The notes below the pieces were generated by a model, which saw nothing but the letters and a program-made list of their open reading frames with translations, was not told the origin of the DNA and made no database searches. The position numbers and the translations under genes were made by a program. Below, one piece after another: positions 1-11,800 of a stretch of DNA of 64,000 nucleotides (the first letter of the stretch is position 1; each line of letters starts with the position of its first letter). The stretch covers positions 138,399,762-138,463,761 of the forward strand of contig NC_085046.1 in NCBI RefSeq assembly GCF_963662255.1. Reading direction: 5' to 3'. This stretch comes from Cinclus cinclus. Taxonomy: Eukaryota > Chordata > Aves > Passeriformes > Cinclidae.

Positions 1-526
1 CGAAATTCGAGCAAGAAAAACAATCACCATCTCTCTCCCATCCCTGCCATCCCAGCGCTGGGAGCCATCCTCACTGCTGTCGGACCCTGCCCTGTTCCCT
101 TCTCGCTGTAACCTGCCACCATTCAGCACTCTGCTGAGCACTAAAACCACCACCATAAGCAAAAGGGTCTCTCCATCTCTCTCTCCCACTTGAACTACTG
201 CCATCATCCCCCCACCCCAGCCCTCCTACAACTATACAAAACCTGCCTGCCCCCACCACCAATAACTGCAACTCAAAAAAAAAGTACCTGCAGCCAAAAA
301 AAACTAAAACTAAGTTACTGTTCTGTTTGAAACTAATTTCATAACTGTTTTTGGTTTTGTCGTGTTAGATATATTAATAAAGAACTGTTATTCCTATCCC
401 CATATCTTTGCCTAAAAGCTCCCTTAATTCCAAAATTATAATTTGTAAAAAAGAAAAATTACATTTTTCAGTTCAAAAAAAGACTTCTGCCTTTTTTAAC
501 AAATACCTGTCTTTCAAACTTAGACA
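1..526 (+). mobile_element. Endogenous retrovirus LTR, 5' end cut by the window edge
   Basis: This stretch reads like the U3-R-U5 portion of an avian endogenous retrovirus LTR. A pyrimidine-rich GC-moderate segment is followed by an A-rich part, an AATAAA polyadenylation signal at 376-381, and a terminal segment ending near GACA at about 523-526. The last ~160 bases (about 370-526) recur at 20724-20883, which shows that it is a dispersed repeat. No retroviral coding sequence follows, so it is probably a solo LTR or the end of a decayed copy. The family name is not certain; an ERVL-like passerine LTR is my inference from its general appearance. Orientation is set by the polyadenylation signal. 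Confidence 0.6.
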
Positions 527-3500
527 CCACAGCATAAAGACACACATAACTTTAAACATCTCAAATTACGTCTGTCATGCTGTCCTGCTGCCCAGATCAG
601 GGCTTTTGTCTCAACAGCAGCCTTTGGCAAGTGATATTTTTTAACAATTAACATATTTAACATATTGTCCTTCAGAGCTGGCATATTTTCTGAATAACAA
701 AATATACAGACAGGTCCAATAATACTCCAATCACATTAATAAGGAAATTTTCATTTTTATGCACGTTTTTATATCTATCCAATTACTGATGCATAAATGA
801 CTCCAGGTAAAACTCACAGTTGCAGTGATTCATTTAAGCTCTTTCTAAGAAGCATTACATTTAAAAATAAACATCTTCCTATCTATCCAGAAACAGCAGG
901 TAAAACTACAAAGTAAACATGCAAAAGAAAACTTAAAAATTGCAAGTGGCTTGACAAATCTGCTTTGCAATTTTATTTTAGACCACGCTATTGCAGTGTT
1001 TTACAGGTCAGTTGCCATCCTGAATTAATCTGCAATATATTCTCCAATCCACAATGTCTGTTCAAGGGTTTTATGCTGGAAGCTTCTGAATTTGTCCAAA
1101 TTCAAAACAGTACATATACACAAGCAAGAGTAGTTGAAAAAATTCAAGGATGGAGGATGTTTCAAAGGTACCAAGAAAGCACTTTTTTCTTTATTTTTGT
1201 TTGTTTTGGCAGTCCCTCAAAAGACTCCATTTTCTAATCTCCCACGCATCGGAATGCAGAGAAATGTACTGTTAGAGAATGTTACCAGACCTTTTATGTG
1301 AAAACACGGCCAAACACAGGCAGCAACAGTAAATAGCTGATATAAAGAGCACCATCTACTGACAGGCATCACTTTGACAGCCCCAGAGTTTTGCAAAGCA
1401 CTGCATTCCAGTGTCTTTCAGCTTTTAGGAACTCAGCTTTCTCTAAGAGACGTGTAATACTTTTCACATTTTCTTTCTCACCTGCCCTGTCTCACCTAAT
1501 ACATTTAAGCTGTTCTCCTGCTCGTGGCTCACTAGAGCCCAGCTGCTCTGAGATACAGTAGCACAGTTAGCGCCCCTTCACCTTCCCATTTCACTTTGTG
1601 ATTCAAGTTTCCCACATGGAAATGATCATGTCTTGTACACAGTTTCTGTACCACTACAGTACAATTATAAATTAACATGTTATTACCAGCTGTTTATGAC
1701 AACACCTCTAAAACTTCCTTAGTCAACAAGGGTTTTCCACACTTAAGCCAAAAACATTTGAACTGTCCCTAAATGAGAAGCAATTTCCTCCTTTGAAGGC
1801 TTACTTCATGCAATGAAATATCCTGTGGTCTCATGGAGAAGGTTACATGGAGATGGATGTTTCTTCCTCACTTCTATCCTGCTGCTGTTTTATTTCTTTG
1901 AACACAGGACTATAACCTTTTATTATTTCACTACACAAAATTATTAGCAGATGTACCCTAAGAAGCACTGAAGTACTCTGGCACATAATTTGAAAATACT
2001 TGCTAGCACTATCACAATTACTTATCATGACTTACCGTGTGAGACTTGCATTGCAACAGTGTAAAAGCTAAATCCTTTATATATCTATATTTATATATAT
2101 ATGCTTCAAGAGCATAAAAACAGGAAATCAGAGTAACTTTTCTAGCAAAATTCATTGTTCTTAAAAACTTTCACTAATAATCATGAAAAGCATGTGTGAT
2201 AATTAATCTCAAAGTGAAAGGAGAGAAGAAACACATATGATTTTTGCTTTGTATTGCTTGACTGATTAAAACATCAATAACAGATCAAGCTCATCACTTA
2301 CATTCTTACATTTCACGCTGATTCCAAAGGTCAATGAAACTCAATTTTCTGTTCTTACACAATAATCTTTGTCAATCTATTTTAGACCAGGATTAAAAGC
2401 AAAACAACTGACAGGAGCATTGCTAAGGGAGTCAACCTGCAGTCAATCTATTTATATACATGACATTAATAACAATCAACAAAACTATGAGAGGAACTTT
2501 CTAGTAGGTAGGAAAGTTTGAAGTTCTGCCTTCTTTCATAGTTCTATTTGCTTATGTCAGCACAGAAGCTTTATTCTTGTGTATTTGCATGCAGCAGCAA
2601 CAATTTCCTGGTTTTACCTCCTCTTTAATTTTAAGATTTATAAATACAGTGACATATTCAGACTTGTCCTGGAAATTATTCTTACTTTGTGCCGTATTTC
2701 ATCCTCGCAGTCAAATTCCCTCTTGCTGCCCATAACCTGCTACCTTGTCCAATCTCCATCGTGCACCCACTATCCCTGCAGGCAGCCTATGCTTTCCTTG
2801 GCTTTTTCTTTTGATACTTTGAGCTCAATCACATATTGAAGTGTATGAGATGGATAATTCCACTGCTTCCCATTATATTGTTCATGTAATTGTCACATTG
2901 GATGCAGAAGGCAGCTACATTTCTCTGAATAAAAAATACTTGAAAAGTTTCATTGTAAAATCATCCAATTCTCATCTCTTCTACATTAGGACAAACCCAA
3001 GCATCTGGTAAAGAAGGTGAAATGGTGTAAAATCAAAATAGATCTGGTTATTAACGTTACTTCTCTTAAGATATCCCCTGTTCATCTTCCAAATCTGATT
3101 CAGTCACCCACTAGTTCTATTTAGATTGCCATTGCAATTCCTTTCAGCAGCAAAAGCAGCAAAGGAGTATTCTCCTTAACTACTGCCAGCATGGCAAAGT
3201 AATTAAAATAAGCCAAATTAACAAGGAAATGTTGCCAAAGGGGACAGCTCTCACTGGTTGATCTTGATCCAGTACTGAGCGCCCTATTGTTAATGAAAGC
3301 CAGAATGAGTTATTTCCAGTGGATGAAAAACTGATCAACTCACTGAAGTCAGAGCTGAGCTGCCAACTCAGTAAAATGAGAGCAACGAGGGGCTGGGGAC
3401 TGAAACGTGCTACATCATTAAATGGGGTGCTCCATCATCTCCATCATCAACTTAGTTCAGCTAGGACACACTTCCACTTCCATTGCATCCTGTCTCCTCT

Positions 3501-6500
3501 CCAGTCTTGTAGAAGAGGAAAAAAAAATCACAACAGGTGGATGTGGACATGACAACACAACAATCCACAAATCCAGAAAAAAAAAGCTAACCATGGGAGA
3601 GGGTTCTGGGAGGAAGAAGGTGATGAACATGCAAGAGAGTGTTAAATAAGAATTTCATCAACAATGAACCAGTTTTATTTAACATCACTGTGCCTTGCAT
3701 AGAGAAGATGGCTTAATTTTCAAATTCAATTTCATCTGTTCAGTTTTTCTTGTGGTTTTAGAAATCACTTAATATTTTGCATAAAATACTGTAGAGCACA
3801 ATAATAGCATGCACTCTGGTGTGGGTTTTTTCCCCCCCAAAAGTCAGACCTGCTCACATAACCTGACTACACTGTGCAGTATTCTTTTTGAATCAAAAGT
3901 TAACTTCCTTTCCAACAGTACTACTTTTTGGCCTATATCAGCATTCTTGTGTCCTTTGGAATCTGGAAATCAGAGCAGGGAATAAAAAAAGGTCAAGAGG
4001 AAAAAACCCAAACCAAAACAAAAGAAACAACCAAAACCAAACAGATAAGTAGAATCTTATACTGCTTTCTTCACAGCAAAAGGCAGAAGGCACAGTATGT
4101 ACAATGGACACACATGACTAATAGAATTTCATCTGAATTTGACAGTTTAATCAACATGCTGAACACTTACCTGATCTAAGAATTTTATTTGACACTGTTT
4201 TGGGTTTTTTTTCTCCACTTAAAAATACTCTTTAAAAATTAAGACCTTCCAGTACTACATTATTTCAATAGAGAGTAAAGGAACATGAAACAGCAGCTAG
4301 GAAAAACAAAGCTGATTATTCAGGCAAAAAACTTTTTCAAAATAATCTGCTAACCGTCACTATGGACCATTAACTACAGTTTACAAGCCACGAAGTGGCC
4401 TTCCCTACAGAAAAAGAAATCCATGGTGACAGTTAAATAAGCATGAACCTTAACAAGCACTTCAGATTCTTCTTCTACAGTCAACAATAAAGGCTTTAGG
4501 AAAGTTTAGTACAGTGAATAACAATCTCAGTTTTCCTCATTAACTTCACATATTACCACCTAATGCTGAAATGTTGCCAATTAAGCTATTTGCTCATCAG
4601 GAAAAACCTAAAAATAAATGCAAAAATTCCAACTTACTAAAAGAGAAGTAAGTTTGAGACAGTAATATCTGAAGGAGAGCATACTTTTGTGATAGCCTTT
4701 ACCTCCAGAAAATTTTTTTCTATTTACTCAATAAGAATATTGATTATTTAAAAATACATCTTCAAATCTATCATAAGCTTTATTTAGATAGAAGACTATT
4801 TTCAGCATAGTTGTGCTGAAGTTCAGTCACATCTACTCTTTAATAATGAAAATACATTCACAACATGTTTCACAATCTAAAGCATACTTCTAAGATTGAA
4901 AGCAATCTGCCTTGAATGAAAGATGGATTAATAACAGTTCTAAAACCATTAGGTACAGACTCTATTGTCATGCTTTTGTATAAAGCATGGGGGAAAAAAG
5001 GCAAAAAAAGTATAGGGTGTCTAGGTCAGCAAAGTCATCGGTAGTTGATGGATGCACTTACAGACATTAGAGGAAAAAGGAAAATTGGTAGAACGTAATA
5101 CCCACTTATGAGATTTTCTTTGTTAAAGATAGAAAAAAGGCCTGAAGATATACAGTAACTCTATCTTGTTCAGTGCTGAAGGTTTTCTATTTTTAGATAC
5201 GCATGTTAAAGACACATTTAACCCCAGAAGTGGAGCTTGATGCATCATCACAATGCTAATTCCTAGACATAGGTAGAATTAGAAATATTCATTCTACCAG
5301 CTCATTCTACCAAATCTTCTGGCAACAGCCCCTACCAGTAATAACTATGACCTCTGGGTAAGGAACTAGGAGGTAAGGGAGACAGAAGAATTGATGCTCC
5401 AGACCATTTAGTGACTGCTAGCAGCTTTGAGAGCAGAAAATGCAAGGTCTACATTAGCAAAAATGGCCAATATAACAGCTTCCTGTAACCCAAAGAGCTG
5501 CCCCTCTCTCCAGAAGCCAGGGCTGCACACCCTCACTGCTTTACTGCAGCTCTTGAGGCTGCAGGAAGGGTCACATCTGTGAGCTGCTGAGGAACATGAG
5601 ATGGGCGTGGCTGCCTCTTGAAACCCATGTTGAGCTTCTCCCACTGCATACTCACAGTCAGACTGGTGGAAAGCCCTAAGCACATTCTGCTGGTTATTAA
5701 TTCTAAATCAGGCATAGGTGGTGTAGTTTAGTAGCACTGCACCACAGGATGAAGATCAGCATCTCCCACTTCAGGCAACAGTTTGCAAAACAAGATTGAA
5801 TATTACATTAGTCTTAACTGTTGCAGTTAACCCTGACTCAAGTGAACTCTATGCTCTCCGCAGGGGTGTAGGTGAGAAAAGACACTCCTCATCTAGGGAG
5901 GAAAAAGATTCTCTTCATCTAGACTTTAGGGGTGACAAAATCAGCTAGGCAGGTAAAGTGGAGATTGAACTGGTGGGCAAGAGATGGCTATGTGTCAGTC
6001 AGGGTCTGAAAGGGATGGCAGACTTGAAGACAGCAGCTGGAATATTCAGAGAATAGGAAAGCATCACAAGTTCGCACAAACAGAACAAGAGACAGTTCAA
6101 AAGCTAAAGTAAGTTAAAAACCTAAAAGGCAATCTCTTTTCTCTTCTTAAACTCTTGATTTGTTGATAGAATTGGATACATATGCCCTAATCTCTAAAAG
6201 GGAATTTACTTCTGATGTTTCATGCCACTATCACCAAAATAGCATTTGTCTTTTCCAAGTGTTCAGGAATACATTCAGAACAGGTAGCACAGTGAGCAGC
6301 TGCACTGAGAGCTGCAGGCTGAGCTCTGGGTAGCAGGAGCCTGAGGCAAGGGGCTGAGAACTTTGAGAACAAAGCAAAGGGCCAGGGACCTGTGGCCCCA
6401 GCCAGGTGACTCAGAGACAGAGGACAGTGACTCAGCAGGAAGAGCCCACACTTTCCATGGTTTAGACCATAAGGATACAAAAGCCCAGGGTTTCCTTTGT

Positions 6501-8582
6501 TCAGGCTCCTTCCTAAGAGGCAGCAGCTCGAGTCGTTATTTTGTTACTGCACCATGAAGAAATTATTTTAAGTATCCGGATGTCTGAGACTCTGCTGTGG
6601 AAAAGCCAGGGTTGAGGCAGTAAAGAACCCTCATCTGACCATCTCAGTGTGGGGAGTGTGGCTGTGAAGGGGCCTCGGTTGCAGCTCAGGTCATGCTAGT
6701 GTGACTCCAAGAGTGGCTCCTGGATGGTCAGATAGAAAAGTTTCCTCACCACAAGTGCCAAAGGCCTCAGCTGCACATTAGCACCTCCCAAATTCAAAGA
6801 AACATTCTATTGTACTGCTTCCTCACTCCATCTGCCCTCTCATTGCACACTTGCAATGCTTCTTTCAGTTTAAGAGTTTGTCATACTTGGACATCATTCT
6901 CATTTTTGAACTAATTACTAATTCCAAGAGCGGCTAATGACAATATAAAAGCACACCATCAACATTACCAGAAGCACAGAAGAACTATAAGTCGGACACA
7001 GCCACTTAAAGCCATCCCCAGCTGAATCACTATATCAAAGTTTCACTTAATGGTATTACAGTCAAGGAAACCCCAGTCTACTTACAAATGAGCTGGTCAA
7101 ATAAACTAAGAAGGAAAAGGGAAGAACTGTCTCTCATTAAACACAACATTCATCTTATCTTCTGCTTGCCCCACAGATGATACACAGCATAATAGAAAAT
7201 GCATGCTTTAACATTTTAGTTGTTTCCCTGCTCCCTGCAGTGGTACATCACCAACATAGCAATTTGCAGTTGACTAGAATTCTAGTCTAGAATTAGGCAA
7301 AAAACAAAACACTTCTGACTGAAGTCCACATTCAGAAATAGCTAAAAAGAACTTGCATTTGCAAAGTATGACACAAGATAATACTGAAAATCCTCCCTGA
7401 CATCAGAGGTCATTATTGTTGGCATTTCTGCAGTGCCTAGAGGCCCCTCAGAGCAAAACACCAGTTTACTTCAGTCTTCATCCACCAAATACTTCCAATC
7501 AAAACCACAGGCATGACAAAGACAAAGCACCAGTGCAAACTTCTATCACTACCCACCATGGAAAACAGCTTGAGAATCTGTCCCATGGAGAAGAACAGGA
7601 ACAGCAGCAAATGTGCTGCTGCATTTGTTACTCTCAGACAGCCTGACCTGAACAATCAATTAAACATACACACACATGCAGGAACCAAAATTTTATTAGC
7701 ACATTTATTCCATATCTCAGATTTCTACTGAAACAATAGTTTTAACTATTCTTCTATATTTGGGTAAACTGAGCCAGATAGCAACAGCTTCACTTCTAGA
7801 GAGGAGCAACAGGCTTCTAAAAGTCCAGGACAAATCAAACGAAGAGGGAAAAAAATGACACATACTCCAATAATTTGCTTTTAAGCCAGAAAGTAAGACT
7901 CTTTTTTTTCTTCAGATTACACAGTATTTGCTTGCCAGAACATAATTTTGAACATAACCATGTGAATTATTATATTAGTTGTTTATTAGTTATTATTAGT
8001 TATTCTATTCTACTTGCTCCAAGAATGAGTTTTGAGGTAAATGCAGCTTCTGAAACAGTCTCCTAATGCAAGGTTTCACCTCCATCAGACATGGATAACC
8101 ATTTCTATATCAAGCCATTAAGGTAGAGGAAATAACTGAGTTTAAGATCCAAACACCTAAACTCAAGTATCAAAACAATCCCCAAAATGTAGACACCTTC
8201 AGGTGAGTGGTGCTCACTTCAGACCAAGGCCGATCCCTCTGTGTTTCTCTGGGCAGGCTGCCTAGATTCTGCCAAATGTTAAAAGAGTTTACATACCTGG
8301 CTTACACAGACATGCAATTTAAGTTACTCTCATCAGCAAACTGAACTCTCTACCCACAGAAACTCAAGCAAAGACAGACCTCACTCTGCCCCAGGCCACC
8401 CTTTTCCAGGCTCTTCTAATGAAATTCCTCCCCTTCTTAGCGCTGATAACCCAAAAAGCTTCTTTCACACATTATCAAGGCTACTACAGTTCCACTCTCC
8501 TTTCGTGGCTATCACACTTCTCATTCCCAGTTCTCCACATTTTTCTTTAATGAAAAGGAAAAAACCTCCCACTTGTAGAGAA
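527..8582. other. AT-rich non-coding stretch, probably a distal intron of the minus-strand gene
   Basis: No convincing exon or repeat was recognised. Open frames are short, overlap on several strands and show no domain signature. Short AT-rich simple sequence occurs at about 2078-2103. On the minus strand two splice-like sites stand out: a GATCAG|GTAAGTG donor at 4171/4170, and a strong polypyrimidine acceptor with a GTAAGT donor 20 nt later (7084-7103). Neither is proven. The intron reading follows from the minus-strand exon at 16115-16290, whose gene must continue leftwards. Confidence 0.5.
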
Positions 8583-9126
8583 AGGTGGAGGTGATTCTGC
8601 CCCTCTACTCTGCTCTGGTGAGGCCCCACCTGCAGTACTGCATCCAGCTCTGGGGTCCCCAGCACAGAAGGACATGGACCTGCTGAAGTGAGTCCAGAGG
8701 AGGTCACCAAGATGACTAGCAGGATGGAGCACCTCTCCTGTGAGGAAAGGCTGGAAGAATTGGGATTATTCAGCCTGGAGAAGGTTATGGGTCACCTGAT
8801 TGCAGCCTTTCAGTACCTGAAAGGAGTCTACAAGGAAGATGCAGGAGACTTTTGACAAGGACATGTAGTGACAGGACAAGGGAGAATGACTTCAAACTGA
8901 AAGACAATAGATATTAGAAAAAATTTTACTGTAAGGGTGGTGAGGCACTGGAACAGGTTGCCCAGAGAAGCTGTGGATGCCCCATCCCCAGAAGTGTTCA
9001 AGGCCAGGCTGGATGGAGCTCTGAGCAATCTGGTCTCGTGAAAGGTGTCCCTGCCCATGCCAGGGTGGCTGGCACAAGATCATCTTTATGGTCACTTCCA
9101 AAACAAACTGTACTATGATTCCATAG
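8583..9126 (+). mobile_element. CR1 LINE fragment (end of ORF2 plus 3' UTR)
   Basis: A 5'-truncated CR1 retrotransposon. The conceptual C-terminal part of the reverse-transcriptase ORF can be read near 8610-8660 as [18 protein letters not shown] sequence. It is followed by the usual [12 protein letters not shown] stretch and the 3' UTR segment with 'gaggcactggaacaggttgcccagagaagctg'-type sequence, of which I quote only the recognisable core 'ggttgcccagagaagctg'. The copy ends in the CR1 tail around 9100-9126. Frameshifts and stops make it inactive. 5' truncation is typical of LINE insertion. Confidence 0.92.
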
Positions 9127-11628
9127 TGACTATAGCAACTGCCAGAAAATATAAGAGGCAGGTAATTAAAATAATTTTATTATATTATCTTTATGAGTTA
9201 TAACTCAGGTGAAATATACCACTTGCAGACCTGTGGTCTCAGCATTTTCCATTTTAAAGAATAGATTGTTTCCATAGTACATTTTGTAATCTGTCTAATC
9301 ATAATGCTATTATTTTCTTGACCAGGGAATTCTATATTTTTCCATCCCCAACAAGGCAGCTGTGTCATTAAAATACTGCTTTATTTTTGAAGCCTTTAAA
9401 GTAGCTTCAAAGTAGAAGAAGAGGGTTTGGATGGTTTTGTGAAACAGCTTCACAATGAGGCAAGCAGCAGAACTGGCACTGTAAGTACACTATGCATCCA
9501 CCTGCTGTATGGAATTGCTTTTTCCTCTAAAAGCTACTCCATCTTTTTATCTACATTTCTCTTCTCCCAAAGTGAAGTTGTTTTAAATAAAGTGTCTGTG
9601 TCTACATGTTTGTATAGTATTAAGACATCCCACTTATTTCTAGAGACATACCACAGCTTTTTACTGCTTTTGTTTGCTAATATGTACTGCAATTGCTGCT
9701 CCTTTTCACATTAGTGTAATGGGAAAGAACACAAATTTCATATTGATAGTTTTCACAGGACAACAGGAGCCAGATCAGACTACACTTCCCTCCTTATGCT
9801 CTCTCAGCTGCCTCTTTGTAACCATCTGCTCAAGGCAGCCCTATACAAGGGCCATCTCTCTGCAGCAGAAGCCACTGTGCATTTGTGCAGCCCTGAGCAC
9901 AGCTCAGGGTCACAGACTGCACTACTTCCCAGGGGCCAACACCTTGATGTCCTCCACATGCAAGCACTTGCGTGCATGCAACTACCAAAAATGTTTTCAT
10001 GCTCACTTTTTTTCTGAAAGTCACAGTCCAACTGTTAAAAAATCCAGCTGTAAAAAGCCTAGCAAAACCCTCTTCCTAGTATCACCTGATGAAGTCATAA
10101 ACAAAGCATTCTTGTGCAGGTGAACTTCATAAAGGCCTTTTGTTTGGAAGGTGAATCAAAAGTGTTTTTGTGAATAAACTTCACCTGTTCCAACTTATAC
10201 CACCTAAACAGCTAGGAAGTAGTCTGAGTTCATTATTTTGACTTCCTGTGAAGAGAAAACAAATAGGAAAATAATCCCACTTTGAGATGAGGAGTAAAGG
10301 AGAAGGACATGAATGGTCCTTTCCACCAGCCCTTCCTTTCCCTCACTGTCCTGGACAGAGCACAACAAATTAAGTTGTCAAGATCTCCCACTTCCAAATG
10401 GATGCCGATTTTTCAGAATTCCTAAGCATGCAGTTATTGTGAACAGACTGAATGGGAAAAGCCAGATCTTTTATGTTGAATGGAGAAACTTTGCTGTAAA
10501 AACGTGGGCATTCATATTAAACTATTTATAGCAAGAATGGATGATACAGCAATGGCAAAAAAAAAATGCTACAACAAGAATATAATTGGATTTTGAATCA
10601 GACATTTGTCCTCCTGTGGTAAGCTGGTTTACAGGATCCCGAGAGATGTTTCTTGTTTTCCTTGGTTGTGAGAGTGTGGATTCTGAACTAAGCAGCTGTA
10701 TTTTGCACTACAGGGTTACTTCAGCACTTCATTCACTCCCATGAAATCCCAGAATGATAAACAAACCATCACTCTCAGTGGCTTGAAATGCACAGTAACC
10801 CAGCACTGCTGTTTCACAGCTCAGGATAAGAGGTTTGTTCACTGCATGGTTCCTGAAACTTCAGACTTCAGCTAGAGGTCACAATTGTAAATGACAGGCT
10901 GAGATAGGAAGGGATACATACACATCAAGCATTTCAGCCACAGATTTACATGGATGCTTATAACTATGCAACATATGAAAAATGCATTAAACATGAAGAT
11001 AGAAGCAGGCACACTATTGTGTATTACTAGTAAGACACTAGAAAGACACATTGTCCTGAAGTACAATTATTTCAGCTATGTGATAGTAACATTTACCAAA
11101 CATTTTCAGACATTCTATACTGAGATTCTGTGTCCATTTTTGTTAGTCAAAAAGAAGACCCAATGCAATAAGTGGTGTTTTGTCACTATCACAGTCAGAA
11201 TTGGGAGATGGAAAAAATCACATTCACACCATATCTCTTGACTTTCACTGTGGTGATCTGATGTGGACATTGGTAATCTGCTAACTACTACTCCACAAAA
11301 GTAAGCTTAGAAAAGCAATCTATCAGTCAAGTATCATTTCCACATCCAGGGCCAGCACCTCACTCAGAAGCACACAGAGATCTGCAATTCAGATACCCTG
11401 ACACACAATCTTAAAACAATATCTGGAGGAGCTAAGCAACCCAGCTGGGGTTTTCCTGAACAAGAAAATGTTTCTTAATTTTAATCAGTTCAATCTGGGT
11501 TATTTTTCCCTTATCCTGTGACCACCTTGAAGTCTCACAAGAAGATAATAGGAAGACAACAAAAAATGGTAAAACGTCATAGCCCCAGTTCAGTGGGCAT
11601 TGGGGTTTTTCAACTGCAAATGAAGATT
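9127..11628. other. Non-coding stretch, nothing recognised
   Basis: AT-rich unique-looking sequence between two CR1 copies. The longest open frame on the plus strand (9674-10123) opens with TTG, has no domain signature and overlaps equally long frames on the other strand, so I treat it as chance. A short run of A occurs near 10557-10566. It lies inside the inferred minus-strand intron. Confidence 0.5.
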
Positions 11629-11659
<31 letters not shown>

Positions 11660-11661
11660 GG
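11629..11661 (+). repeat. Homopolymer junction: 23 A followed by 10 G
   Basis: An uninterrupted A run (11629-11651) passes directly into an uninterrupted G run (11652-11661), then into the CR1 tail. Such junctions often mutate by slippage and are difficult to sequence, so exact lengths may be unreliable. Confidence 0.95.
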
Positions 11662-11670
11662 TTTGGGGGG

Positions 11671-11800
11671 TATGGGTTGGAAGGGACCATAAAATGGTTT
11701 GGGTTGAAAAGTACCATAACTATCATCTAGTTCCAACCCCCTGCCATGGGATCAGATTGCTTAGAGCCTCATCCAGACTGGTCTAATACTGCCTTTGTCA
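11671..11800 (-). mobile_element. CR1 LINE 3'-end fragment
   Basis: On the plus strand this reads 'gggttggaagggaccat', then 'tggtttgggttgaaaag', 'atcatctagttccaaccccc', 'tgccatggg' and 'tcatccagactgg'. That is the reverse complement of the conserved CR1 3' UTR end. The tail motif appears twice in succession (11671-11690 and 11691-11720), so the end is duplicated or two insertions abut. Only the last ~130 bases are present, typical of a heavily 5'-truncated copy. No coding potential. Confidence 0.8.

Noticed and set aside
2000..2075. Possible minus-strand exon before GTAAGTCATG at about 2034
   Set aside because: The donor is good, but the only nearby acceptor gives a 32-nt segment without a pyrimidine tract, and nothing links it in phase to other exons.
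9674..10123. 149-codon plus-strand frame
   Set aside because: It starts at TTG and overlaps equally long frames on the opposite strand. The composition gives no protein family hint.
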